Assembly (NCBI GenBank): GCA_002317225.1 | Contig: DCIW01000256.1 | Span: 1 to 10,738 of the forward strand | Length of the DNA: 10,738 nucleotides | Direction of reading: 5' to 3' | Origin: Prevotellaceae bacterium UBA1716 | Lineage (GTDB): Bacteria; Bacteroidota; Bacteroidia; Bacteroidales; Bacteroidaceae | Part shown: positions 1 through 6,753 of the stretch, piece by piece | How the letters are laid out: every line of letters starts with the position of its first letter | Numbering within the stretch: position 1 is the first letter of the stretch | Made by a program: the position numbers and the translations under genes | Notes under the pieces: model-generated | The model's input: only the letters and a program-made list of their open reading frames with translations | The model's database searches: none | What the model was told of the DNA's origin: nothing

Positions 1-724
1 CACGTGTTCCGCCTACTGCCGAGTTGATTATACCGATTGGCACATTCTCTTTCTCCTGAAGTTCACGAGCCATAAAGTAGCAGATACCAGACACTTCGGC
101 ACAATTATCAGGAGTTATATCCTGCCAAGGCTTGATGATTACATCATCGTTAGGATGGTTGTAATTATACTGATGAGGGAGTTTAAGATAACGGATATTA
201 GGATTGCCATAACCCTTAACCTTATCAGCAACCACATCCATACAACGGCGGATAGGAAGTTCCATATTTGATTGACCCGAACAAAGGAAGACATCACCAA
301 TAAGGATATTGCTGATTGTCAAAGTCTCTTTAGGCGAATTTGTATCAGTACTAACCTGTCCACTAAATGACTTTACAGTTGTCATAGTCCCATCCATTCC
401 CATTTGGGTAGAAACAGAAGACTTATTACCTGTGATTCTCAAAGAAGCAGTAGACTTGATTACCATCTTCTTACCCTCGGAAGAAGCAGCCATCTTAGGG
501 AGATAAACCTTCCATGTGCCATCATCCTTTACTGTTGTTTCTACAGTTTTACCGTTGAAATGGATGGTAATGGTATGTCCTGGAGTTCCCCAACCCCATA
601 CAGGGTTCTTCGCATCACGCTGAAGCACCATGCCATCATCAAAAAAGCGTGGTAAACGTAAACTCTGAGCACTTACCAACATACTGCTGATAAGGCATAT
701 AAGCATTAAAAATATCTTCTTCAT
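1..724 (-). CDS. SASA/SGNH-family carbohydrate acetylesterase, 5' part only
   Basis: Read on the minus strand from ATG at 724-722, this frame stays open for 241 codons to the window edge, so the C-terminal part is missing. A signal peptide (residues 1-20, ending VSAQ) predicts export to the periplasm. An N-terminal beta-rich domain follows, with the family's 'DGMVLQRD' and 'PVWGWGTPG' (about 30-50). The catalytic block is GDVFLCSGQSNMELP, with nucleophile Ser152, and a second block GIINSAVGGT lies at 231-240. This is the pattern of sialate O-acetylesterase-like enzymes; the catalytic Asp/His would be beyond the window. Next to an alpha-glucuronidase it most likely removes acetyl groups from xylan, a role reported for related rumen Prevotella esterases; substrate is inferred. 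Residues about 95-135, rich in Ser, Thr and Gly, look like extra sequence before the catalytic block. The start is 1 base after the GH67 stop, so it is co-transcribed. Confidence 0.85.
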   Translation of the reverse strand, partial: MKKIFLMLICLISSMLVSAQSLRLPRFFDDGMVLQRDAKNPVWGWGTPGHTITIHFNGKTVETTVKDDGTWKVYLPKMAASSEGKKMVIKSTASLRITGNKSSVSTQMGMDGTMTTVKSFSGQVSTDTNSPKETLTISNILIGDVFLCSGQSNMELPIRRCMDVVADKVKGYGNPNIRYLKLPHQYNYNHPNDDVIIKPWQDITPDNCAEVSGICYFMARELQEKENVPIGIINSAVGGTR

Positions 725-725
725 T

Positions 726-2444
726 TTATGGTAATTTATCTATTGGTGCTGCAGTATAGTTATCAATATTCAACTTATATCTCATCAATTCATCAAGCTT
801 ATGCTTTGGTGCCGGACAATCTACTGGGAATGGTTGCTTTGAGAATGTTTGGAAATAGAGCAAGCAAGCATCTCTCCACCACCAAGCATCCTTTGCCTGA
901 CGCTCGAAACGAGCAAGTTGTCTTTCATAACGAGCAGAATCAACGTATGGTTTCATTTCCTTCCAAGTCTCCAAGAACTTTTGTGCCTCACCCACACCTC
1001 TATCATAACGATAGCAGAGATTTTCCCAAAGCGAAAGTCCGTTCTTCATGGTGAAATCCCAATTAGCATGGTGGAACCAAAGGAGATATTCTTCAGGACA
1101 AGTATTGATATCATTATAGATAGTCTTGTAAGGCTCAGGGTATTGACTTACATTGTCGCTACCCTTTTCTGTACGATCGAATCCAAGTCCTTGAGCATCA
1201 GCCTTATGATAATAGCGAGGCAACCAGTCCTCTCTCCAACCCTTAGGAGCACACCAAGGTTCTGGTCCATAGTGATGACCGCCCGCAAAGATATGATGAA
1301 GACCGAAAGGCATCATATAATCTACAACTGCTTCGTGCGATTTCATCATAAGTTGAGCCATAGGCTTAACGAAGCGTTCGTCCGAAGTATACTCTTTCTT
1401 CAAGAACTCTTCAATAATCTGTCGTGCTGTCAACTTTCTATCGCTTACCAATCGACCAAAAGCATACCAGTTAGCTTTCGCAAGATCATTAGCAGTCCAA
1501 TTATCTGAATCACCGATATTTGAAACGCCTGCAACTCCAACAAGATTAACAGAAGAGAGTTCGTTGAGAATACGTTTCCAGTCTGTTCCAAGGTAACAAG
1601 TCTGAACACTATTGCCCGTATATTCTTGAGTAATCTGAAGTTCGGCCATCATCTTAGTCTTCTTCAAATTATAGAAGAGTGGAGATATTGGTTCGCGAGG
1701 CTGGAAATCGATTGGGCCATTCTTAATCTGAATAATCACATTATCAGCGAATTGACCATCATAAGGAAGGAATTCCTGTACTGCCTGACTCGCACGATCA
1801 CCACCCTTTGCCGAATAAACAAAGGCTCTCCACATAACGATTCCATTGTATGGAGCAAGTGCTTTTGCAAGCATATTAGCACCATCAACGTGAGTGCGAC
1901 CATAATCCATTGGTCCAGGCTCGCCTTCGGAGTTAGCCTTTACAAGGAAACCACCGAAGTCAGGAATAAGCTTGTATATCTCCTTTGCTTTCTTATCCCA
2001 CCATTTCACTACAGAGGCATCAAGCGGATCTGCAGTTTTGCAATCTCCAAGAGCCTTTGGAGAGGCGAAATTGACTGAGAGATAAACCTTTATGCCATAA
2101 GGACGAAGAACATCCGCTATCTTAGCAGTCTTCTTGAGCATATCAGTGCTGAGCATCTTTGGCTTAGCGTTCACATTATTGAGAACCGTACCATTGATGC
2201 CAATCTCTTGGTTATAACGAGCATATTCCTCGTAACGAGCTTTTAAGGCCTTTGGAATACTGCCTTTTCCACTTGGGATTTGTTCCCACTTCCATATTGA
2301 CTTGCCTGCATATCCACGTTCCACTGTTCCATCAGGATTATCCCAATGGTTGAGAAGGCGTAAGGTGTAGCCATCTGCATTTCCTTGTGCGGAAATGCAA
2401 AGGAACGACACGAATGCTAATACTATAAGGATTGCTTTTTTCAT
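726..2444 (-). CDS. aguA: GH67 alpha-glucuronidase, lacking the N-terminal domain
   Basis: This 572-residue enzyme should release (4-O-methyl-)glucuronic acid from the non-reducing end xylose of xylo-oligosaccharides. A signal peptide (1-20, ending ISAQ) places it in the periplasm. The GH67 signature NHWDNPDGTVERGYAGKS starts at residue 32. The catalytic residues are visible: general acid Glu173 (in KANSEGEPGP), and Asp246 (NGPIDFQ) with Glu274 (QITQEYTG) as the base pair. Their spacing, 73 and 28 residues, equals that of the Cellvibrio enzyme (Glu292, Asp365, Glu393, from memory). The C-terminal GH67 domain is complete (LLWFHH, LWENLCYRYDRGV, WRDACLLYFQTFS). What is missing is the usual N-terminal alpha/beta domain: the catalytic acid sits about 119 residues earlier than in the classical enzyme. 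It lies 47 bases after the NUDIX gene and 1 base before the esterase gene, so it is the middle gene of an operon. Confidence 0.95.
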   Translation of the reverse strand: MKKAILIVLAFVSFLCISAQGNADGYTLRLLNHWDNPDGTVERGYAGKSIWKWEQIPSGKGSIPKALKARYEEYARYNQEIGINGTVLNNVNAKPKMLSTDMLKKTAKIADVLRPYGIKVYLSVNFASPKALGDCKTADPLDASVVKWWDKKAKEIYKLIPDFGGFLVKANSEGEPGPMDYGRTHVDGANMLAKALAPYNGIVMWRAFVYSAKGGDRASQAVQEFLPYDGQFADNVIIQIKNGPIDFQPREPISPLFYNLKKTKMMAELQITQEYTGNSVQTCYLGTDWKRILNELSSVNLVGVAGVSNIGDSDNWTANDLAKANWYAFGRLVSDRKLTARQIIEEFLKKEYTSDERFVKPMAQLMMKSHEAVVDYMMPFGLHHIFAGGHHYGPEPWCAPKGWREDWLPRYYHKADAQGLGFDRTEKGSDNVSQYPEPYKTIYNDINTCPEEYLLWFHHANWDFTMKNGLSLWENLCYRYDRGVGEAQKFLETWKEMKPYVDSARYERQLARFERQAKDAWWWRDACLLYFQTFSKQPFPVDCPAPKHKLDELMRYKLNIDNYTAAPIDKLP

Positions 2445-2491
2445 ATATAATTAGTTTTTATAATATCTCTTTTATCGTCAATCGTCTTTGT

Positions 2492-3205
2492 TCAAATATG
2501 CTTGTTTTTCAACTTCTTAAACTTATAATAGCGTGCTGCACGATGGTTCACACCATCTTCTTTCTCTTCGAGAGGAACAACGTATGGCATCTGAGCCAAC
2601 TTTTTGTGGAAATTCTTCACATCGAGAGTGATTCCAAGCACCACCTCCATCACATTACGAAGTTGGGCAGCTGTGAATTTATTAGGAAGCAAGTCGAAAA
2701 GCAATGTGACATCGAGTGTCGCTTTTGCACGTACAGCCTTAAGTGCCTCATCAACGATGGCACTATGGTCGAAAGCAAGTCGAGGCAACTCACTTATAGG
2801 CATCCATTGGGCTTCGTAACCGCCTTCGAGCTTGCGCATCTTGCGGTCGATGCGAAGGAGAGTAGTATAACCAATTGTGACAATTCGGTCGATATGGTGA
2901 TTAAGGTTGTAGAAACGCACAAGCCAAACGCTGTCTTCCGGATTCTTCAAACGGTCGGGACCACCAAACGCCTTGAACTGAAGCATGTTGACTTGCGAAA
3001 GTCCCGTAAACTGCTTCAGCACTCGCTGGGCAGCCTCATCAAGGTTCTCATCGAGATTGATCAAACTGCCAGGCAACTTATAAATGCCCGCTACATCTTC
3101 ACCATTATTTCCACTCTGGCGAACCACAAGCGCATTCAGCTGCTCGCCATCAAAACCGAGAAGCACACAATCGACGGATACATAAGGATTGACCAAACTT
3201 TCCAT
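2492..3205 (-). CDS. NUDIX-type transcriptional regulator (NrtR/AraR-like) of pentose or xylan use
   Basis: A 237-residue cytoplasmic protein with two parts. Residues about 8-145 form a NUDIX fold; the Nudix box region (46-69, GSLINLDENLDEAAQ then RVLKQFTGL) has the right shape, but one extra residue before the first Glu, RE replaced by RV and EE by KQ, so hydrolase activity is unlikely. Residues about 165-232 resemble the winged-helix DNA-binding domain of NrtR-type regulators (FTAAQLRNVMEVVLG, then HRAARYYKF). Bacteroides AraR, an arabinose-responsive regulator, has this architecture; here the likely effector is a pentose or related metabolite, an inference from the downstream GH67 and acetylesterase genes. 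It is the first gene of its operon, behind a good promoter and a triple ACGATAACA site that may be its operator. The start at 3205 has no competing upstream start. It could regulate both xylan operons. Confidence 0.85.
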   Translation of the reverse strand: MESLVNPYVSVDCVLLGFDGEQLNALVVRQSGNNGEDVAGIYKLPGSLINLDENLDEAAQRVLKQFTGLSQVNMLQFKAFGGPDRLKNPEDSVWLVRFYNLNHHIDRIVTIGYTTLLRIDRKMRKLEGGYEAQWMPISELPRLAFDHSAIVDEALKAVRAKATLDVTLLFDLLPNKFTAAQLRNVMEVVLGITLDVKNFHKKLAQMPYVVPLEEKEDGVNHRAARYYKFKKLKNKHI

Positions 3206-3235
3206 TAGAGAACTTTGTTGTTAAGGATTATTTCT

Positions 3236-3267
3236 GCAAAGTTAGACAAAGAATTCCAACCATCAAA
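3236..3267 (-). promoter_or_regulatory. Bacteroidota-type promoter for the NUDIX-GH67-esterase operon
   Basis: On the minus strand, TTTG (3267-3264) is followed after 19 bases by TAACTTTGC (3244-3236). This fits the Bacteroidota primary sigma factor consensus of -33 TTTG and -7 TAnnTTTG with 19-21 bases between them. The start site would be near 3230, giving a leader of roughly 25 bases before the regulator's ATG. No Shine-Dalgarno sequence is seen, as is usual in this phylum. Confidence 0.75.
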
Positions 3268-3333
3268 GAAAAGCATAAGTTTTTTTATCGTTTTATATAA
3301 AGTTTCTTATCAAACAGTTAGTTTTCGTCCATT

Positions 3334-3379
3334 ATACGATAACACGCAAGCATTTGTTATCGTAAGGCATACGATAACA
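3334..3379. promoter_or_regulatory. Triple ACGATAACA operator candidate
   Basis: Three exact copies of a 9-base word lie within 46 bases: ACGATAACA at 3336-3344, its inverse TGTTATCGT at 3355-3363, and ACGATAACA again at 3371-3379. Each is preceded in its own orientation by T, and with one more base the three read ATACGATAACA, TTACGATAACA and ATACGATAACA. The first two form an inverted pair pointing inward with a 10-base gap; the last two point outward with a 7-base gap. The block lies about 70 bases upstream of the -33 element of the NUDIX gene promoter, so a distal activation or looping site for that regulator is plausible. The regulator assignment is inferred from proximity. Confidence 0.6.
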
Positions 3380-3462
3380 GAGAAAAGGAAATGGTGTCCA
3401 GTAAATATTTCTAATGGACTCAGTCCGTATATAATATCTATAGACAAGGTTCTTTTTATTTA

Positions 3463-3630
3463 TCAAGAATTAGTGAATTTGTGAAATCGCATGTAGTATT
3501 TTGAATTAATAAGAAATAGTGAAGGGGCCCAAGGGCCTTGCCTACCGGATGGCAAAGGCCGTATAGGCCTAAATTCACAGATTCTTATTAATTCCAACCC
3601 TGGCAGGTTCACAAATTCACTAATTCTTGA
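3463..3630. repeat. Nested inverted repeat with GC-rich core
   Basis: The outer arms are 23 bases and perfectly complementary (3463-3485 and 3608-3630; the left begins TCAAGAATTAGTGAA). Inside them a second pair of 13-base arms is also perfect (3503-3515, GAATTAATAAGAA, and 3582-3594). The core is a GC-rich hairpin: GGCCTTGCC (3534-3542) faces GGCAAAGGCC (3551-3560) around CCGG, with one bulged base. The inner arms also carry TAGTGAA/TTCAC, echoing the outer arms, which suggests growth by duplication. A non-coding repeat element or transcript-end structure is likely; no transposase is present. Confidence 0.7.
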
Positions 3631-3665
3631 CAAAAGAAAGCTTACAGGATTCTAATAAAAAAAAA

Positions 3666-3954
3666 ACTTATTTTTAAAATTTATCCTACACTTCCTACAC
3701 CTTTTGGGAAGAAAACAAGCAGAAACGACTCTTTCCGCCTACATTCTTACACTATCATCGCAAGTCACACATAAGGACAAAAAAAGTTTTGCCACACTGT
3801 GGCAAACGTTTGCCATCACTGTGGCAAAGTTTTGCCAAAGTGTGGCAAGACCCATAACTCCCTTATGTATCAATGCGTTTGACCATATTTTGCCAAAAAC
3901 ACATCGAGGAGTGTAAAAGGTGTAGGAAGTGTAGGATAAAAATAAAAACTAAGT
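3666..3954. repeat. Inverted-repeat (MITE-like) element with 26-base perfect termini
   Basis: The terminal arms 3680-3705 and 3915-3940 are perfect inverted copies (left arm starts TTTATCCTACACTTCC), and weaker complementarity extends outward to about 3666 and 3954. The interior carries an array of TTTGCCA/TGGCAAA palindromes. On the minus strand the left arm is followed by AT-rich sequence and then ten T (3666-3657), so the structure could also end transcripts from the OmpA-type gene 12 bases away. No clear target-site duplication was seen. A short TTG-started frame runs between the arms but is judged not to be a gene. Interpretation as a non-autonomous mobile element is inferred. Confidence 0.65.
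3788..3849. repeat. Three tandem TTTGCCA-N5/6-TGGCAAA palindromes
   Basis: Three near-perfect dyads follow each other: TTTGCCACACTGTGGCAAA (3788-3806), TTTGCCATCACTGTGGCAAA (3809-3828) and TTTGCCAAAGTGTGGCAAG (3831-3849). Their starts are 21 and 22 bases apart, about two helical turns, so the dyads face the same side of the DNA. A lone TTTTGCCA half-site follows near 3888-3895. The array sits in the middle of the 26-base inverted-repeat element. It resembles a cooperative protein-binding array or three consecutive hairpins; no binding protein is known to me. Confidence 0.75.
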
Positions 3955-3966
3955 AAATTTTCCAAC

Positions 3967-5049
3967 CTACTTTGTCATTTCGAACTCAACCGCACGAATC
4001 CATTCACCATCCTGCTTGTAGCCTTCGAGCGACTTAGAGTGTGCAGAAATAGAAAGGCGGTCGGAAGAAATTCCGTTCACATTGACAAGGCGGTCAAGAA
4101 CTGCTTGTGCACGGGCAGTAGCCAACTTCTCATTATGAGCAATCGATGTTTTGTCCGAATAATCCTTGTCGGCATAACCATGAATAACGATGCGGGCAGT
4201 AGGATTGTTGGTAAGGAATCGAGCCACTTCGTTGATATATGGCCACTGCTTTGAGTTTACATCGCTGAAATCGAAGTAGAACGAAACGCCATTGAGCATT
4301 CGCTGTCCAACTGCAAGACGCTCAGTTTGTGCCTCAGGCATAATCTCGTATGGGAGGGTTGGAATTTCTGTACGCTGGAGGTGGCGACGTGAGAAGAACC
4401 AATTGACACCGATATTGAAATCTACATATCCATCCATCGGGCCACCATGTTCAACACCGTTATATTTATCGGACACAAAGTTGTACTTGCATTCGATACC
4501 CAAGTCGAGGGAGCGTGTGAGCATCAAACTTCCTGCAAGACCTATACGACCAACTGGGAAGAGTTTGCCACCAGTATATACGGGATAAAACTTCTCCCAA
4601 TTATTAGGGTTCTGCGGATCATCGCTATGCAAAGACTTGCTGAACTTTCCCGTACGAATAGCACCAGCACCAACTATGAGATAGAGGGCATCCGTACGAT
4701 AAAGATCGGGCTCGAGGAAGAGTTCGGTGAGGTTAAGGGTCACATCCGCATAACCAGTAAGAGACAAGAACTTATATCCATGTTTCATTTCGGGGAACAC
4801 GCTCTCATGCTCGCTACTTGCACGACCTTGCTGAGGATTGAAACCAACAGATACTCTAGCACCCCAAAGACGAGTGAAATTATTACCAACGGTAAAGTTG
4901 ATGCCTGGATATCCCACAAAGATATCGATAGGCTGCATGTTTTCGGATGTTGAGATGCTACGAGAAAGGTTAGCACTTGCATACCAGTCCTGAGCATTTG
5001 CCCAAGATGTGAATGTCAATAGCAACAGAAATATTGTAATTTTTCGCAT
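3967..5049 (-). CDS. OmpA-family outer membrane protein (beta-barrel plus peptidoglycan-binding domain)
   Basis: A 360-residue exported protein. A signal peptide spans 1-20 (ending ANAQ). Residues about 21-220 show alternating aromatic/hydrophobic strands (ARVSVGF, ALYLIVGAGAI, YVDFNIGVNWFF), as expected for an eight-stranded-type outer membrane barrel. After a Pro/Glu-containing linker, residues about 255-358 form an OmpA C-terminal domain: HGYADKDYSDK and NEKLATARAQAVLDRLV, with Asp294 and Arg313 in the positions that bind diaminopimelate in OmpA. The role is therefore structural, anchoring outer membrane to peptidoglycan. It is monocistronic, with its own promoter, between two xylan operons, and nothing in the protein points to xylan. 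The two-domain layout is standard for Bacteroidota OmpA-like proteins; the exact barrel strand number was not determined. Confidence 0.9.
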   Translation of the reverse strand: MRKITIFLLLLTFTSWANAQDWYASANLSRSISTSENMQPIDIFVGYPGINFTVGNNFTRLWGARVSVGFNPQQGRASSEHESVFPEMKHGYKFLSLTGYADVTLNLTELFLEPDLYRTDALYLIVGAGAIRTGKFSKSLHSDDPQNPNNWEKFYPVYTGGKLFPVGRIGLAGSLMLTRSLDLGIECKYNFVSDKYNGVEHGGPMDGYVDFNIGVNWFFSRRHLQRTEIPTLPYEIMPEAQTERLAVGQRMLNGVSFYFDFSDVNSKQWPYINEVARFLTNNPTARIVIHGYADKDYSDKTSIAHNEKLATARAQAVLDRLVNVNGISSDRLSISAHSKSLEGYKQDGEWIRAVEFEMTK

Positions 5050-5103
5050 AATTATTTTAATGTCACTTATTTCTTAATAAAGTAAGTCTCATTCAATTCG
5101 AAT

Positions 5104-5145
5104 GCAAAGATAAGAATAAAAATGCAATTACGAACACTATTCGTA
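5104..5145 (-). promoter_or_regulatory. Promoter of the OmpA-type gene with overlapping dyad
   Basis: On the minus strand TATCTTTGC (5112-5104) is a good -7 element of the TAnnTTTG type. The expected -33 TTTG is not perfect: TTCG at 5134-5131 is the best match, 18 bases upstream. That segment lies inside a perfect dyad, TACGAA-CACTA-TTCGTA (5129-5145), which could be an operator overlapping the -33 region. The leader would be about 45-50 bases long. Confidence 0.6.
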
Positions 5146-5213
5146 GCAAAAAAACGTGTTCAATGCTTAAAAAGACAAGTCAATAAGACTAACTTCTGCA
5201 ATAATAACAAGAT

Positions 5214-5243
5214 GAAAGGGCTTCCGCAACCGAAAACCCTTTC
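5214..5243 (-). terminator. Hairpin after xylB, likely terminator
   Basis: Twenty-nine bases past the xylB stop, the minus-strand RNA can form GAAAGGG/CCCUUUC extended by UUUUCG/CGGAAG with two G-U pairs, giving a 13-base-pair stem closed by a GUUG loop. The following sequence (ATCTTGTTATTATTGC) is T-rich but broken, so termination may be partial or the hairpin may protect the 3' end. It separates the xylan operon from the OmpA-type gene. Confidence 0.65.
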
Positions 5244-5271
5244 ACACATTATTATATAATAAGTAATCTAA

Positions 5272-6750
5272 TTACTTTCCAAGACGCTCAACCCAAAGCT
5301 TATATGCAGCCTTATATGGCTCAGCATCTTCAACTGGTTGCTCAGTAGCGATATGCTTGAGAGTCTTGAATGCATCATCGCTATCCTTATAGATTCCAGC
5401 ACCAATACCTGCACCGTAAGCAGCACCTACCGAACCGTCAGTTTCGTAGAGTTCGATAGCAGCGCCTGTAACAGCAGCAAGTGTGCGACGGAAGAGTGGA
5501 GAGAGGAAGAGGTTAGCATGACCTGCCTTGATAGTCTTGATCTCCATACCCATCTTTGCCATGATATCCATACCATAAGCAAATGAGAATGCGATACCTT
5601 CCTGAGCGGCACGTACCATGTGAGCCTTCTTGTGGATATTGAAGTTAATTCCGTGAACAGAAGCACCTGGGTTCTCGTTCTGAAGTACACGTTCTGCACC
5701 ATTACCGAAAGGAATGATAGAAAGGCCTTCTGCACCTACTGGAACAGATTCTGCGAGGTCGTTCATTTCTGCATAACCAATGCCTTCAGGAGCGATAGTA
5801 CGCTTAACCCATGCATTGAGGATACCTGTACCGTTGATACAAAGGAGAACACCAAGACGAGTGTCTGGCTGATTGTGATTAACGTGTGCAAATGTGTTTA
5901 CACGAGAGAGTTTATCGTAGTTCACTTCACCAAGAACACCGTAAACAACACCAGAAGTACCACCTGTAGCAGCAATTTCACCTGGCTTCATTACGTTGAG
6001 TGAGAGTGCGTTATTTGGTTGGTCACCACCACGATAAGAGATTGGTGTGCCTGCTGGGATACCGAGTTCTGCTGCGATAGTATCGCAAACCTTTGACTGA
6101 ACTGAGAATGTAGGAACGATTTCTGCGATGATGTCCTCTGAGAAACCGAAGTAATTCATCACGTCCTTGCTAACTTCGTTATTCTTGAAGTCCCAGAACA
6201 TACCCTCTGAAAGACCAGAGATAGTAGTCTTCTTGTCGCCACCAGAAAGCTTCATAGCGATGTAGTCGCCTGGAAGCATAATCTTGTCAATCTTTGCGAA
6301 GAGTTCTGGTTCGTTCTCCTTAACCCATGCAAGCTTTGCAGCTGTAAAGTTACCTGGAGAGTTGAGAAGGTGCTCGAGGCACTTCTCTCCACCGATTGCA
6401 TCGAATGCAGCATTGCCATAAGGAACTGCACGACCATCACACCAAATGATTGATGGACGAAGTGCATTGCCTTCCCAATCTACACATACGAGACCGTGCA
6501 TCTGGTATGAAATACCAATTGCAGCAACGTCAGCAAGTGAGCCACCTGCCTTTTCCTGAACACGCTTTGTTGCCTGAACAAGTTCGTCCCACCACATAGA
6601 TGGTTCCTGCTCTGCCCAACCTGGTTGCTTTGCGATGATTGGAGCTTCTGCATCTGGATACTGTGCACTAGCAACTGTCTGTCCTGTCTTTGCATCAACG
6701 AGTGAAGCCTTCACTGATGATGTACCTATATCGTAACCTAATAAAAGCAT
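5272..6750 (-). CDS. xylB: Xylulokinase
   Basis: A 492-residue cytoplasmic FGGY-family sugar kinase that phosphorylates D-xylulose with ATP to xylulose 5-phosphate, the entry to the pentose phosphate pathway. The length is normal for XylB. Visible motifs are the N-terminal phosphate loop LGYDIGTSSVK (Asp7), the substrate-binding QMHG (83-86), WCDGR (103-107), and GGDQPNNAL with the likely catalytic base Asp243; ATGGTSG (about 262-268) and the C-terminal DGSVGAAYGAG (about 445-455) are ATP-site elements of the second domain. QMHG plus the xylan context favours xylulose over glycerol, gluconate or ribulose. It is the last gene of the operon, 128 bases after GH43, with a GC-rich palindrome ending 3 bases before its ATG. 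No xylose isomerase gene is adjacent, so that step is encoded elsewhere. Confidence 0.93.
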   Translation of the reverse strand: MLLLGYDIGTSSVKASLVDAKTGQTVASAQYPDAEAPIIAKQPGWAEQEPSMWWDELVQATKRVQEKAGGSLADVAAIGISYQMHGLVCVDWEGNALRPSIIWCDGRAVPYGNAAFDAIGGEKCLEHLLNSPGNFTAAKLAWVKENEPELFAKIDKIMLPGDYIAMKLSGGDKKTTISGLSEGMFWDFKNNEVSKDVMNYFGFSEDIIAEIVPTFSVQSKVCDTIAAELGIPAGTPISYRGGDQPNNALSLNVMKPGEIAATGGTSGVVYGVLGEVNYDKLSRVNTFAHVNHNQPDTRLGVLLCINGTGILNAWVKRTIAPEGIGYAEMNDLAESVPVGAEGLSIIPFGNGAERVLQNENPGASVHGINFNIHKKAHMVRAAQEGIAFSFAYGMDIMAKMGMEIKTIKAGHANLFLSPLFRRTLAAVTGAAIELYETDGSVGAAYGAGIGAGIYKDSDDAFKTLKHIATEQPVEDAEPYKAAYKLWVERLGK

Positions 6751-6753
6751 ATT

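Larger units (their letters stand above)
3206..3966. other. 761-base gene-free region between ompA-type gene and NUDIX gene
   Basis: No credible protein gene was found here. From low to high coordinates it holds the NUDIX operon promoter, the ACGATAACA triplet, a short AT-rich stretch with small palindromes (GGACT-C-AGTCC at 3416-3426), a nested inverted repeat (3463-3630), ten A residues (3657-3666) and a larger inverted-repeat element (about 3666-3954) that ends 12 bases from the ompA-type stop codon. Repeats occupy about two thirds of the region. Confidence 0.8.
5050..5271 (-). other. 222-base intergenic region between xylB and the ompA-type gene
   Basis: This short non-coding stretch holds, in transcription order on the minus strand, the 3' hairpin of the xylB operon (5214-5243), a TACGAA dyad (5129-5145) and the ompA-type promoter (-7 at 5112-5104). 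AT-rich palindromes flank the xylB stop: TTATTATATAATAA at 5249-5262 and AGTAAT-CTA-ATTACT at 5262-5276. No small ORF with support was found. Confidence 0.7.

Noticed and set aside
309..655. Two overlapping plus-strand frames opposite the acetylesterase
   Set aside because: The minus strand encodes the GQSNM acetylesterase across this stretch without interruption, so these are shadows.
849..1508. 219-codon plus-strand frame opposite the GH67 gene
   Set aside because: It is antisense to conserved GH67 sequence, with no domain, promoter or start signal.
2432..3208. 258-codon open frame on the plus strand opposite the NUDIX gene
   Set aside because: It is fully antisense to a gene with clear family motifs, and its translation shows no recognisable domain.
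3788..3849. Short regular repeats resembling a CRISPR array
   Set aside because: Units are 19-20-base palindromes with 2-base gaps and no spacers, and no cas genes are nearby.
3704..3916. Open frame of 70 codons on the plus strand, running between the arms of the inverted-repeat element
   Set aside because: It begins with TTG, has no ribosome site or promoter, and its protein simply reflects the TTTGCCA/TGGCAAA palindromes (ATLWQTF, AKFCQSVA). It is most likely a by-product of the repeat.
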